The position numbers and the translations under genes were made by a program. Positions 1 to 8,402 of a stretch of DNA of 64,000 nucleotides are shown here, one piece after another. Every line of letters starts with the position of its first letter. Position 1 is the stretch's first letter. A model generated the notes under the pieces. It saw only the letters and a list, made by a program, of their open reading frames with translations. It searched no databases and had not been told where the DNA came from. The stretch comes from Bacillota bacterium (GTDB taxonomy: Bacteria; Bacillota; SHA-98; Ch115; JABLXJ01): assembly GCA_013178125.1 (NCBI GenBank), contig JABLXJ010000011.1, forward strand, positions 1-64,000. The letters are read 5' to 3'.

Positions 1-112
1 GCAAGAGCGGAGGGGAAACACCTGTACCCATTCCGAACACAGAAGTTAAGCCCTCCAGCGCCGATGGTACTGCACTGGCAACGGTGCGGGAGAGTAGGCC
101 GCTGCCGGATGC
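1..112 (+). rRNA. rrf: 5S ribosomal RNA, 5' end cut off by the window
   Basis: The first ~110 bases match the conserved body and 3' half of bacterial 5S rRNA: the loop region with CCCATTCCGAACAC, then GAAGTTAAGCCC, the GATGGTACTGC segment and the GGGAGAGTAGG loop E/stem region. Roughly the first 10 nucleotides lie outside the window. A short T run (112-118) directly after the 3' end looks like the end of an rRNA transcription unit. No 16S, 23S or tRNA gene is visible downstream, so the window begins just past an rRNA locus. Confidence 0.93.
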
Positions 113-155
113 TTTTTTATGTACATCACATCGAAGGAAAGGGGTTGCAGAGTTT

Positions 156-506
156 ATGATCCGGGAAGCGAAGGAGATGGCGAGGGAGATCCGCGAGAGG
201 ATGCGCGATGGGAAGGGTTCGGTGGAGATCACCCACATATTCAAGCAGGATGAGCTCAGGGGGAAGGCACGCCTGGTCGCCAGGGTCACCATACCGCCCG
301 GCGCATCTATCGGTTTCCATGAGCATAATGAAGAAGAGGAGATATACTACATAATATCCGGCAAAGGCCTCGCTAATGATAACGGGACCACAAAGCTCGT
401 CGGCCCGGGGGATGCTATCCTCACGGGCGGGGGCGCTGGTCATGCCATCGAGAATGCAGGGGACGAGCCCCTGGAGATGGTGGCTGTGATCCTCCTTTTC
501 GCTTAG
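156..506 (+). CDS. Small single-domain cupin protein
   Basis: A 116-residue single cupin beta-barrel. It shows motif 1 (PPG...HxHNEEEE..YYIISG, with HxH and a following Glu as metal ligands) and motif 2 (PGDAILTGGGAGHAIEN, with the last His ligand). Small cupins of this type bind a metal and serve as sugar isomerases, epimerases, dioxygenases or ligand sensors; the sequence does not say which. The reading frame is open from base 84, but that start lies inside the 5S rRNA gene. ATG 156, preceded by AAAGGGG, is more sensible. The gene stands alone between the rRNA and the FetAB pair. Family call is secure, function unknown. Confidence 0.85.
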   Translation: MIREAKEMAREIRERMRDGKGSVEITHIFKQDELRGKARLVARVTIPPGASIGFHEHNEEEEIYYIISGKGLANDNGTTKLVGPGDAILTGGGAGHAIENAGDEPLEMVAVILLFA

Positions 507-589
507 ATTCGGCGTAGATATCTGCCTGTTTTCGAGGTCGAGCGAATATCGTCGGGTGGGGGCGACCAATTATCTACAAGCTCGAGCTG

Positions 590-1411
590 GTGAATATATA
601 TAAGCGGAAACTTATCGCTATTTCCGGCAGGTTAAATGAGGTGGAGGTCCTCCGCGATGTCTCCTTCGGGGTAAGGGGAGGGGAGGTTACGGCGCTCCTC
701 GGCCCATCCGGATCCGGGAAGTCAACAGTTCTCAGAATCCTCAACCGCCTCGAGGATCCCTCTTCGGGTCAGGTCTTGCTTGATGGTGTGGACACGTGCT
801 CACTGGATGTCCGCGCCCTGCGCCAGAGGGTGGGGATGGTCTTCCAGGTGCCGGCGCTCCTTGGCGGCACCGTTCGGGATAATATTCTCTATGGGCCCCG
901 TATGAGACAGCGTCGCTGCGATGTGGCCATGTATCTCGACATGGTCGGCCTGGAGCGCGAGTTGCAGGACCGGCCCGCGACGGCCCTCTCCGTTGGCCAG
1001 CAGCAGCGAGTGGCCATTGCGCGGGCTCTCGCCAACGAGCCCGAGGTTCTCCTCCTCGACGAACCGACGTCCGCCCTGGACGGGAAGGCTGCGCACAATA
1101 TTCTCGACCTCATTCTGAGGTTCAACTCATCTCTAGGGCTTACTGTGGTGATCGTTACGCATATACTCGAGCACGCCCGCGCGGTGGCTGACCATGTCGT
1201 GTTGCTCGTTGCTGGCAGAAAGATCGAGGACGGACCTGCGGCCAAATTTTTCCAGCCGCCTTCGATCGAGATCGGCCGGGGGTACCTCGAGGGGAATCTC
1301 GAGGTGAATGAGACGGGTTCCGAAAAAAGCTCCGAAAAGAACTCCGGAGAAAATCACGAAGCGCAGCCCGAAGGGGGTTTCAGGGGAAACTCGAAGGGAA
1401 CGCGGATATAA
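590..1411 (+). CDS. fetA: ABC transporter ATP-binding protein, FetA/YbbL type
   Basis: A 273-residue ATPase with Walker A (GPSGSGKST), Q-loop (VFQ), signature (LSVGQQQRVAIARAL, slightly changed from LSGGQ) and Walker B plus catalytic Glu (LLLDEPTSALD). Directly downstream lies a UPF0014-family permease, the partner of FetA in the FetAB system linked to iron export and peroxide tolerance in E. coli; FetA is therefore the best name, substrate inferred. The GTG start at 590 has a weak binding site. In-frame codons upstream from 569 read IIYKLEL, which resembles the first beta strand of ABC ATPases, so translation may begin earlier, perhaps at ATT 569 behind a G-rich tract. The last ~35 residues are Ser/Glu/Asn-rich, repetitive, and not part of the fold. 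Confidence 0.82.
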   Translation: MNIYKRKLIAISGRLNEVEVLRDVSFGVRGGEVTALLGPSGSGKSTVLRILNRLEDPSSGQVLLDGVDTCSLDVRALRQRVGMVFQVPALLGGTVRDNILYGPRMRQRRCDVAMYLDMVGLERELQDRPATALSVGQQQRVAIARALANEPEVLLLDEPTSALDGKAAHNILDLILRFNSSLGLTVVIVTHILEHARAVADHVVLLVAGRKIEDGPAAKFFQPPSIEIGRGYLEGNLEVNETGSEKSSEKNSGENHEAQPEGGFRGNSKGTRI

Positions 1412-1492
1412 AGGTGAGGTAAGGGTAAAGGCGGGGAAGGTAGTCAGGACGCAAGAGGCGACAGAATCGAGGCGACGGAATAGATAGCAGGT

Positions 1493-2338
1493 ATGACAGA
1501 CTCGAATTCGGTAAACTCCTATATCCACATAACATATCTCGACCTCCTCATTGCGCTAGCCCTCATTGCCATTGCAGCGGCGATCTCGCGATGGCAACGG
1601 CTCGGTATGGAACGGGACATGGCCGTCGGGACTGTGCGTGCATTCGTGCAGCTCCTCGCGGTCGGCCTCGTGCTCCAACAAATATTCAACGCTGCCCGCT
1701 GGTACTGGGTTATCCTCGCCCTGGCTGTGATGACCTCGGTGGCGGGGTGGAATGCGATGCAACGGCAGGCCGGGCCGCGCCGCGGGGTGTTCCCGCTGAT
1801 GGCCGGGGCCATAGCCATCGGGAGCGCGCTTGCGCTGGCTATCGTCATCGGTGTCGTCCTGCGCGTCCGGCCATGGTACCAACCGCAATATGTGATCCCC
1901 ATAGCCGGAATGGTTATAGGCAATGCGATGAATGGTGCGGCTCTGGTGGTTGGGAGGCTCCGTTCCGAGATACTGAACCGGCGTAATGAGGTGGAGGCTG
2001 CTCTCGCGCTCGGGGCCTCGGCCCGCGTGGCTTCTGAGTCTGCGCTGCGCGAGGCCTTGCGCGCGGCCATGGTACCAACCATCAACTCGCTCATGACGGT
2101 CGGCATAGTCCAGCTTCCCGGGATGATGACGGGGCAAATAATCTCCGGGGCCAGGCCCGCGGATGCGGTGCGCTACCAAATAGTCGTGCTGCTCATGATC
2201 GCGGCGGCTACCGCAATCACCGCAATGGCCGCCGGGTTTGGCGCGTTTTCGCTCTTCTTTACGCCGGCCCACCAGATATCGCCCTACATGGAACTCGGCC
2301 GGGACGGAGGTAGGTACAGGACAAAGTGTAGGGGATAA
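1493..2338 (+). CDS. fetB: ABC transporter permease of the FetB/UPF0014 family
   Basis: A 281-residue polytopic membrane protein. Hydrophobic segments include LLIALALIAIAAAI near residue 20, VRAFVQLLAVGLVL, WVILALAVMTSVAG, a helix near 105-125, and two or three in the C-terminal third. Family hallmarks are the RAFVQLL region, IPIAGMVIGNAMNGAAL, the EVEAALALGAS coupling-helix segment and TVGIVQLPGMMTGQI. It forms the membrane half of the exporter whose ATPase is encoded just upstream, 81 bases away on the same strand. Heavy-metal or iron export is known for E. coli FetAB and is inferred here. Length is about normal for the family. Confidence 0.86.
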   Translation: MTDSNSVNSYIHITYLDLLIALALIAIAAAISRWQRLGMERDMAVGTVRAFVQLLAVGLVLQQIFNAARWYWVILALAVMTSVAGWNAMQRQAGPRRGVFPLMAGAIAIGSALALAIVIGVVLRVRPWYQPQYVIPIAGMVIGNAMNGAALVVGRLRSEILNRRNEVEAALALGASARVASESALREALRAAMVPTINSLMTVGIVQLPGMMTGQIISGARPADAVRYQIVVLLMIAAATAITAMAAGFGAFSLFFTPAHQISPYMELGRDGGRYRTKCRG

Positions 2339-2430
2339 AATAAAATGGATGCTCCAAATGACGCGGAAAGGTGGACTTCCCGAGGGCTCTCGTAGCTTGG
2401 GGGAGTATGAGAAGGAGGGTGGCAACGTCC

Positions 2431-3201
2431 ATGCGTATAGGGGTTATCGGGGATATTCACGGCAACTTCTTCGCCCTGGAGGCTATAACCACGGATGCCG
2501 CCTCTCAGGGGCTCGATGGCTGGATATCCGTGGGGGACCTGGCATTCAAGGGGCCGATGCCGGAGGAGGTTCTGGCGTCCCTCATGAGCCTCGGGCCGGT
2601 CGCGATGGTGATGGGCAACACCGACGAGTGGTTGGTTCGCGGTTTCCCCACATCGTTTAACCCGGGTCCCGATAAGCTGGCCAGGTTCAATAAATACAGG
2701 GAATGGGCGCTCGAGAGGCTTACACAGCGGGGGATTGGCTTGCTTTCGGGGCAAAAGGCATCGCATGAAATGCAGCTAGGGGGCCAGAAGGTGTTATTCG
2801 TTCACTCAACCCCGCGATCCATGGCAGACTGGATTCCATCTTCGTCCCCGGACCAGGATATGGCGCCGATGCTGGCTGGCCATGATGCCGGTGTCGTAGT
2901 CTGCGGTCATATCCATACCCCGTATCTCCGGCGGGTCGAGGGGCGGACCATAATCAACACGGGGAGTGCTGGTAACCCGTTTGACGGCGACCCGCGCGCA
3001 TCATACCTCGTGCTGGAGTTCGGAGGCGAAGCCGATTCCGGTCCTGATGGCCCCGATGGTCCTGATGCCGGCCTCGGTTTCGCGGCGAGCATTCGACGGG
3101 TATCCTATGATGTCGATCGGACCGTGGTCGCCGCCAGGGAGCGGGGATTCCCATGGGTTGAAGAGTATGCCGAGGTATTGCGAAGGGGCCGGGGGTTTTA
3201 G
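2431..3201 (+). CDS. YfcE/MJ0936-type metallophosphoesterase
   Basis: A 256-residue calcineurin-like phosphoesterase with its dinuclear metal motifs in order: GDIHGN (residues ~7-12), VGDLAFKGP, GNTDEW, GHIHTP and the closing NTGSAGNP. Related proteins hydrolyse phosphodiesters in vitro; the physiological substrate is unknown. ATG 2431 starts exactly at the first beta strand and follows AAGGAGG by 12 bases; in-frame ATGs at 2371 and 2407 are less likely. An unusual loop near residue 207 is made of Gly-Pro-Asp repeats encoded by 9-bp units around base 3045. The gene ends 20 bases before the convergent PLP enzyme. Confidence 0.85.
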   Translation: MRIGVIGDIHGNFFALEAITTDAASQGLDGWISVGDLAFKGPMPEEVLASLMSLGPVAMVMGNTDEWLVRGFPTSFNPGPDKLARFNKYREWALERLTQRGIGLLSGQKASHEMQLGGQKVLFVHSTPRSMADWIPSSSPDQDMAPMLAGHDAGVVVCGHIHTPYLRRVEGRTIINTGSAGNPFDGDPRASYLVLEFGGEADSGPDGPDGPDAGLGFAASIRRVSYDVDRTVVAARERGFPWVEEYAEVLRRGRGF

Positions 3202-3221
3202 TTAGTCGCCCCGTCAGGGGT

Positions 3222-4187
3222 TCAGCAGGGATAGAGATCGGTGCTCAGGTATTTCAGGCCGCAATCATTAATAGTCAGGGCTACGGATTTGCCTTTCTCT
3301 TGTGTCGTAAGCAGGGTCCGGGCCGCGGCAACGTTTGCGCCGGAAGAGAAGCCGGCAAAAATACCCTCTACTCTGGCCAGGTCTCGCGCGGCTTTGGTCG
3401 CTTCCTCGTCGGTCACCGTCACGTAGCCGTCCACGAGCTCCCGGTCGAGGAGGGTGAGGTCCCTGCAGTAACCGCCGCCCTGGATCTTGTGATTTGGGGA
3501 CGTTACGGGTCCGCCGGACAGATAAGGCGCCGCGGCCGGTTCCACAATGTAGCAGCGGACACCAGGATTGTGCCTCTTCAGAGCCCGGGCACATCCAACG
3601 AACGTCCCTCCTGTCCCGACGAAGTCGACATAGGCGTCAACCGCTCCCCCCGATTGCGCCCAGATTTCCTCGCCGGTATGGTGTTCATGCGCGCGGATGT
3701 TGGCCTTGTTGCCAAACTGGTCGGCAAAGAAGGCATTCCTCTCCCGCGCGATCGCCTTTGCCTTCTCTTCGACGAGGGCGAGATCCTCCCCGGATACGTA
3801 GCCGGGCCGGGCACCTGGCGCTTGATCCACAAGGATGACCTCTCCGCCCAGGGCCTGTATCATGCGGGCCCTTTCAGGGGAATTCCCCTTTGACATGACT
3901 GCCACGAATGGGTAGCCCTTTACCGTGCAGACGATCGCGAGGCCGGTGCCGGTATTGCCGCTGGTAACCTCGACAACGGGCTGACCTGGCTTCAAGGTCC
4001 CGTTCCTTTCGGCCTCCTCGATGATTTGCAATGCGATCCTGTCCTTCTTGCTGAAGCCGGGGTTAAGGTATTCCAGTTTAGCCAGGATCCGACCCTGGAT
4101 TTGCCACAGCCTGACCAACCGGGATAGTTCGATCATAGGGGTTTGACCTATGGCCTCATAGATTCCTGATAGTATTTTACTCGGCAT
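3222..4187 (-). CDS. Cysteine synthase / cystathionine beta-synthase family PLP enzyme
   Basis: A 321-residue fold-type II PLP protein. It has the N-terminal IGQTPMIEL strand, the Schiff-base lysine in NPGFSKKDR, the phosphate-side Asn loop SGNTGTGLA and the glycine-rich PLP phosphate loop GTGGT. It most resembles O-acetylserine sulfhydrylases (CysK/CysM), which make cysteine from O-acetylserine and sulfide, but some CBS-like enzymes share these motifs. Start ATG 4187 has AAGGAG 11 bases upstream (on the minus strand); an upstream in-frame ATG at 4268 lacks such a site. It faces the phosphoesterase gene and diverges from the DeoR regulator. Confidence 0.86.
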   Translation of the reverse strand: MPSKILSGIYEAIGQTPMIELSRLVRLWQIQGRILAKLEYLNPGFSKKDRIALQIIEEAERNGTLKPGQPVVEVTSGNTGTGLAIVCTVKGYPFVAVMSKGNSPERARMIQALGGEVILVDQAPGARPGYVSGEDLALVEEKAKAIARERNAFFADQFGNKANIRAHEHHTGEEIWAQSGGAVDAYVDFVGTGGTFVGCARALKRHNPGVRCYIVEPAAAPYLSGGPVTSPNHKIQGGGYCRDLTLLDRELVDGYVTVTDEEATKAARDLARVEGIFAGFSSGANVAAARTLLTTQEKGKSVALTINDCGLKYLSTDLYPC

Positions 4188-4393
4188 TATGCAAAGGCTC
4201 CTTGGTTTCCTCAAACTTAGGATAGGCCCTAACCGGTGAAACTCACGCGCTGGATGCTTATATGTCACATATTCTAGGATTACCGCCCGATCAATGCTTA
4301 ATACCTCGTCATTACCGAGCTTGGGTACACCAGCGCCTATGTTAGTTGAAGGGAAAATATCTTAGAATTCAGATGGTTATCTGCCCAGAAATG

Positions 4394-4422
4394 TAGAAAA
4401 AGTATAGGTTTTATGATATAAT
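4394..4422 (+). promoter_or_regulatory. Probable sigma-70-type promoter for the DeoR/FGGY operon
   Basis: A consensus -10 box TATAAT (4417-4422) stands 17 bases after TAGAAA (4394-4399), a moderate -35 match. It lies about 70 bases before the DeoR-family gene, in an AT-rich stretch between two divergent genes. Confidence 0.55.
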
Positions 4423-4493
4423 CGTTGCCGATTATGTATTTGTTTTGGGTTGGATGCCTCAGATGATCTACATGGAGGGAGAGCGGGGTCGCC

Positions 4494-5273
4494 ATGCTTG
4501 CCGAAGAACGTCGCAGGGAAATATTAAATTTGCTGAATACTAAGGGTATTCTTAGAACGGCGGAATTATGCTCGATGTTCGATGTATCCAAGGAAACCAT
4601 TCGTCGAGACCTCAGGGTGCTACAGGAAGAGGGCCATATTAAAAAGGTTTACGGGGGCGTAATTTACCCGGGAGGTCCTGAGAGAGTCGAGACGCCATTT
4701 ATGTACAGGGAGAGGGAGAATAGGGAGGAGAAGAGGAAGATCGGGGTCGCCACGGCCCAATTAATAGGGGACAGGGAAACTATTATAATAGATACGGGTA
4801 CTACGCTTAGGGAGGTTGCCCGGCATATTAGGGCGAGCTACTTAAATGTGTTCACAAACTCAATCCCCGTTGCCCTGGAGTTGCTGGAGAAACCTAATGT
4901 CGAGGTTTATCTTATAGGAGGCAAGCTCCGGGCAGGTGAATTGTCATTGTCCGGGCATATAGCGGAGGAAATTTTAATGGAATTTCATGTTGATAAAGCG
5001 ATAGTGGGTGCGGGTGGTTTATCTATACGCGAGGGGCTGACCGACTACCATATAGAGGAGGCAAGCATAAGACGATTCATGATCAAAGCTTCCTCAAAGG
5101 TAATTGTTGCAACAGATCACACCAAACTTGGCAAAGTAGCCCTCGCCAATGTGGCACCGTTATCTAGTATTCATGTTTTGGTTACTGACAGCGGCATATC
5201 CCCTGAGGATAAAGCGAAATTTACGGAGGCGGGGATACAGGTCATAATCGCTGACTATGTTATAAACTCATGA
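4494..5273 (+). CDS. DeoR/GlpR-family transcriptional regulator
   Basis: A 259-residue repressor-type protein. The N-terminal winged helix-turn-helix (residues 1-57) contains RRREIL, the recognition helix VSKETIRRDL and the wing KKVYGGV. The C-terminal DeoR sensor domain, related to sugar-phosphate isomerases, shows IDTGTT (about 99-104), FTNSIPVAL and GGKLR. Members bind a phosphorylated sugar or glycerol-3-phosphate and leave the operator. It is immediately upstream of the glycerol-kinase-like gene, so that gene is its likely target and the kinase product its likely inducer. ATG 4494 follows GGAGGGAG. Confidence 0.9.
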   Translation: MLAEERRREILNLLNTKGILRTAELCSMFDVSKETIRRDLRVLQEEGHIKKVYGGVIYPGGPERVETPFMYRERENREEKRKIGVATAQLIGDRETIIIDTGTTLREVARHIRASYLNVFTNSIPVALELLEKPNVEVYLIGGKLRAGELSLSGHIAEEILMEFHVDKAIVGAGGLSIREGLTDYHIEEASIRRFMIKASSKVIVATDHTKLGKVALANVAPLSSIHVLVTDSGISPEDKAKFTEAGIQVIIADYVINS

Positions 5274-5348
5274 TTTATTTCGACCTGTGATGTAATAGAT
5301 GGCAAGGGCATATCTCCCGGTAATTAGATTTTTGGAGGGGTTTACAAG

Positions 5349-6848
5349 GTGAAAAAGTATATTCTCTCGATCGATCATGGGACGACTGGCACAAGGGCTA
5401 TATTGTTTGATCGATCTGGAGCAGCCATCGCGCGGGCGTACAGGGAATTATCTCAAATTTATCCGCAGCCTGGTTGGGTTGAGCACAATCCCGAAGAAAT
5501 CTGGAATATCACTGCCTTTGTGATCAAGGAAGTATTGAAACAGGCTCAGGTTGGGCCCGCGGATATAGCGGCTATAGGTATCGCAAATCAAGGTGAGACA
5601 GTAGTCGTTTGGAACCGTTTCACTGGTAAGCCTATCTATAATGCAATCGTGTGGCAGTGCCGCAGAACGTCATCACTATGTAGCAAGTTGGTTGAAGAGG
5701 GGTATCAGGATAAGATACAGTCGAAAACGGGGCTTGTCATCGATCCATATTTTTCCGCGACCAAGGTTCAATGGATCCTCGATAACGTGCCCAATGCTAG
5801 GGTGCAGGCGGAGAACGGTGAATTGCTCTTGGGAACTACGGATACATGGCTTGTCTGGAAGTTAACCGCAGGCCGGGCCCACCTTACAGATTACTCTACT
5901 GCATCAAGAACTATGATGTTTAATATCCATTCGCTTGAATGGGATCAGGAGATATTGGACCTTTTATCGATACCTCGAGTGATGCTTCCTAAGGTCGTTT
6001 CGTCAAGCGGAGTATGTGCTAAGACAGATCCTTTTTTATTTGATGGACAGAGCATGATAATCGCCGGGTTGGCAGTAGATCAGCAAGCCGCTTTGTTTGG
6101 GCAGGGATGTTATGAACGTGGAATGCTCAAATGTACCTATGGCACGGGGAGCTTTATGCTAATGAATACAGGAGAGTCCCCCGTCAAATCCACCCATGGC
6201 CTTCTAAGCTCGATAGCATGGAATATAAACGGCAGGATAAATTATGTGCTTGACGGAGCAATCTATGTAGCCGGGGCTGCCGTCCAATGGCTCAGGGATG
6301 GACTCCGGATCATAGAGAATGCGTCTCAAACGGACGAGCTTGCCTCTAAGGTGCCAGATACCGGAGGAGTATATTTCGTGCCTGCCTTTGCCGGATTGGC
6401 CGCCCCATATTGGGATACCAATGCTCGTGGCACTATAGTTGGTCTCACCAGGGGTACTACCCGGGAACATCTCGTCAGGGCGACCCTTGAGTCTATTGCT
6501 TATAGAGTGCGGGACGTGGTTGCTGCGATGCAGGAGGATTCAGGTATCAAGATAGAGAAATTGAGAGTAGATGGAGGGGTAACGGCCAATAAATTTTTGA
6601 TGCAGTTTCAAGCCGATATTTTGGGTATTCCTGTGGAATTACCGCCAATCGTCGAGACCACTGCTCTAGGGGTTGCTTACCTGGCCGGTCTGGCTGTCGG
6701 ATATTGGGATGGCATAGATGAGATTAAATCCCGGTGGAGAGCAAGGGAGAGATTTGTTCCTAATATGGGCGAGGAACAGCGTAGTAAGCTATATGCAGAG
6801 TGGAAGAGGGCCTTGAACCGAGCGAAGGGGTGGGCGGTTGATATTTGA
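5349..6848 (+). CDS. Glycerol-kinase-like FGGY carbohydrate kinase
   Basis: A 499-residue FGGY kinase very close in length and sequence to GlpK, which phosphorylates glycerol with ATP. The phosphate loop IDHGTTGTR, GlpK segments IVWQCRR, IDPYFS, TYGTG.FMLMNTG and VPAFAGLAAPYWD, and the catalytic Asp in AVDQQAALFG are all present. One key residue differs: GlpK's NQRET motif reads NQGET, so the substrate-contacting Arg (Arg83 in E. coli) is Gly82 here, while the equivalents of Trp103, Tyr135, Asp245 and Phe270 are kept. It may therefore act on a larger polyol or related substrate. GTG 5349 has GGAGGGG upstream. It is co-directional with the DeoR regulator and ends before a clear terminator. Confidence 0.85.
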   Translation: MKKYILSIDHGTTGTRAILFDRSGAAIARAYRELSQIYPQPGWVEHNPEEIWNITAFVIKEVLKQAQVGPADIAAIGIANQGETVVVWNRFTGKPIYNAIVWQCRRTSSLCSKLVEEGYQDKIQSKTGLVIDPYFSATKVQWILDNVPNARVQAENGELLLGTTDTWLVWKLTAGRAHLTDYSTASRTMMFNIHSLEWDQEILDLLSIPRVMLPKVVSSSGVCAKTDPFLFDGQSMIIAGLAVDQQAALFGQGCYERGMLKCTYGTGSFMLMNTGESPVKSTHGLLSSIAWNINGRINYVLDGAIYVAGAAVQWLRDGLRIIENASQTDELASKVPDTGGVYFVPAFAGLAAPYWDTNARGTIVGLTRGTTREHLVRATLESIAYRVRDVVAAMQEDSGIKIEKLRVDGGVTANKFLMQFQADILGIPVELPPIVETTALGVAYLAGLAVGYWDGIDEIKSRWRARERFVPNMGEEQRSKLYAEWKRALNRAKGWAVDI

Positions 6849-6898
6849 ACCCCCATACCGCCTACATAATATGATTTTTGTTACATAATGTGATTTCG

Positions 6899-6930
6899 AT
6901 CTCTCAGCAGCATTGCTGAGAGATTTTTTG
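6899..6930 (+). terminator. Rho-independent terminator after the FGGY kinase
   Basis: A perfect 11-bp stem (ATCTCTCAGCA at 6899-6909, complement at 6914-6924) with a GCAT loop runs into six Ts. It closes the DeoR/kinase transcript. Confidence 0.93.
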
Positions 6931-7191
6931 TTGTTTCGTTTGGCAATCGTGCCCTCAATAATGCATATGTTGTATTGGGGCTTAAAATGTCTGGTGCATC
7001 CATGAGCAAAAAATATTGTAATGCGGCAGGAATTAAGAGCACAACGTCAAATATAATACAATAGATATGGGCATAAAGAATAAGTACATCCACACAAATT
7101 TAACATAATAATATCACAAAGCCAGGTTGTTGAGATAGTTTTATTTCTCGTCCTCTGGCTGTATTTCATGCTATGGGAGGTCATTAATAAA

Positions 7192-8349
7192 ATGTACGGC
7201 AAAAAGTATCTTTTTAGCCCGGGTCCAGTCCTGGTATCCCAACGAGTCAAAAATTCTCTTCTGCATCCTGATATATGCCACAGAGGGCCCGATTTCATGG
7301 CGATGATGGATTCGATTCAGGAGAAGCTTATCCGCTTATTTAGGGCTGATAGCGAGTATGTAGGCCTGGTAGTAAGCGGATCGGGGACGGCCGCAAATGA
7401 GGCTGTTTTATCATCAATCCTAACCGAGGGGGAGAAGATCCTACTTATAACCAATGGCGAGTTTGGCGAGAGGTTGGACGAAATCGTAGAAAAACATAAT
7501 ATTCCCAAGACCATCTTGCGCTACAAGTGGGGCGGATATCCGAAGGTGGCTGATGTAGAGGAGGCATTAAAGGCCGATCCGGCGATTGGGCTCGTGGCGA
7601 TGGTTTTCCACGAGACCAGCACCGGGATGATAAACCCTGTCCACGAGGTAGGAGAGGTTGTTGCACGTTACGGGCGCAACCTCATGATTGATGCTGTAAG
7701 CGCCATTGGCGGCGAAGATGTCAACGTCCTAAGAGACAACATAGATTTCTGTACAGGGGTTGCTAATAAAGCAGTCGGCGGGCTGCCCGGAACCTCGTTT
7801 ATATGCGCCCGAAGGAGCGTACTGGAAAAGCGGAGGGCAGCGGCGAGACCCAGGACGGTCTACTTGGATATATATAAACATCTTGATTTCTTTGACCAGA
7901 TGAGACAAACACCCAATACCCCGAATGTGTCCCTATTTTTTGCGCTCGATGCTGCCCTGGAGGAGATCCTTAGCGAAGGATTGGAAAACAGGTTCGCACG
8001 TTACAGAAGGTGTGCGGAGATTCTCCGTAGTGGAATCAAGGAACTTGGACTGAAGCTCCTGCTTTCGGACGAGCATACTTCTAACACTGTAACCTCGGCG
8101 TTTCTCCCGGAAGGTATTGAGATCGATGAGTTTTGCGAGTTAATGGAGAAGAAGGGTATAGTGATTTACCCCGGCAAGAGGCACCTGAAGGCGGAAAACA
8201 TGTTCCAAGTGGCCAACATGGGGACTATCGATGAACGGCTGTGCAGGATGTTTCTCATCATCCTCAGGGAGACCCTGGAGGAGCTCGGCTACGAAATCAA
8301 GGAACCGGAGGAACAAGAACTTCGGTCAATAAAGGTTGCGGCTAGCTAA
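7192..8349 (+). CDS. Class V aminotransferase, PhnW / alanine-glyoxylate type
   Basis: A 385-residue fold-type I PLP enzyme. The opening FSPGPV...CHRGPDF, the SGSGTAANEA loop, the PLP-ring Asp in MIDAVSAIGG and the lysine in ANKAVGGLPGTSF place it with 2-aminoethylphosphonate-pyruvate and alanine/serine-glyoxylate aminotransferases. PhnW moves the amino group of 2-aminoethylphosphonate to pyruvate; no phosphonatase or phosphonate transporter is nearby, so the real amino donor is open. ATG 7192 follows GGGAGG by 12 bases; ATG 7168 lacks a site. It sits 53 bases before a glutamate-type dehydrogenase, suggesting coupled transamination and oxidative deamination. Confidence 0.8.
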   Translation: MYGKKYLFSPGPVLVSQRVKNSLLHPDICHRGPDFMAMMDSIQEKLIRLFRADSEYVGLVVSGSGTAANEAVLSSILTEGEKILLITNGEFGERLDEIVEKHNIPKTILRYKWGGYPKVADVEEALKADPAIGLVAMVFHETSTGMINPVHEVGEVVARYGRNLMIDAVSAIGGEDVNVLRDNIDFCTGVANKAVGGLPGTSFICARRSVLEKRRAAARPRTVYLDIYKHLDFFDQMRQTPNTPNVSLFFALDAALEEILSEGLENRFARYRRCAEILRSGIKELGLKLLLSDEHTSNTVTSAFLPEGIEIDEFCELMEKKGIVIYPGKRHLKAENMFQVANMGTIDERLCRMFLIILRETLEELGYEIKEPEEQELRSIKVAAS

Positions 8350-8402
8350 TCCATCAATAATAATAGGGCCCTATTAGGCCTACTTCGGAGAGGTGGTAAA
8401 TC

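Noticed and set aside
84-155. Upstream extension of the cupin frame
   Set aside because: These codons lie partly within the 5S rRNA gene; ATG 156 with AAAGGGG upstream is better.
1519-2425. Long minus-strand open frames (195 and 289 codons) opposite the FetB permease
   Set aside because: They show no domain motifs, are rich in Arg/His/Pro, and mirror the codon bias of the real gene on the plus strand.
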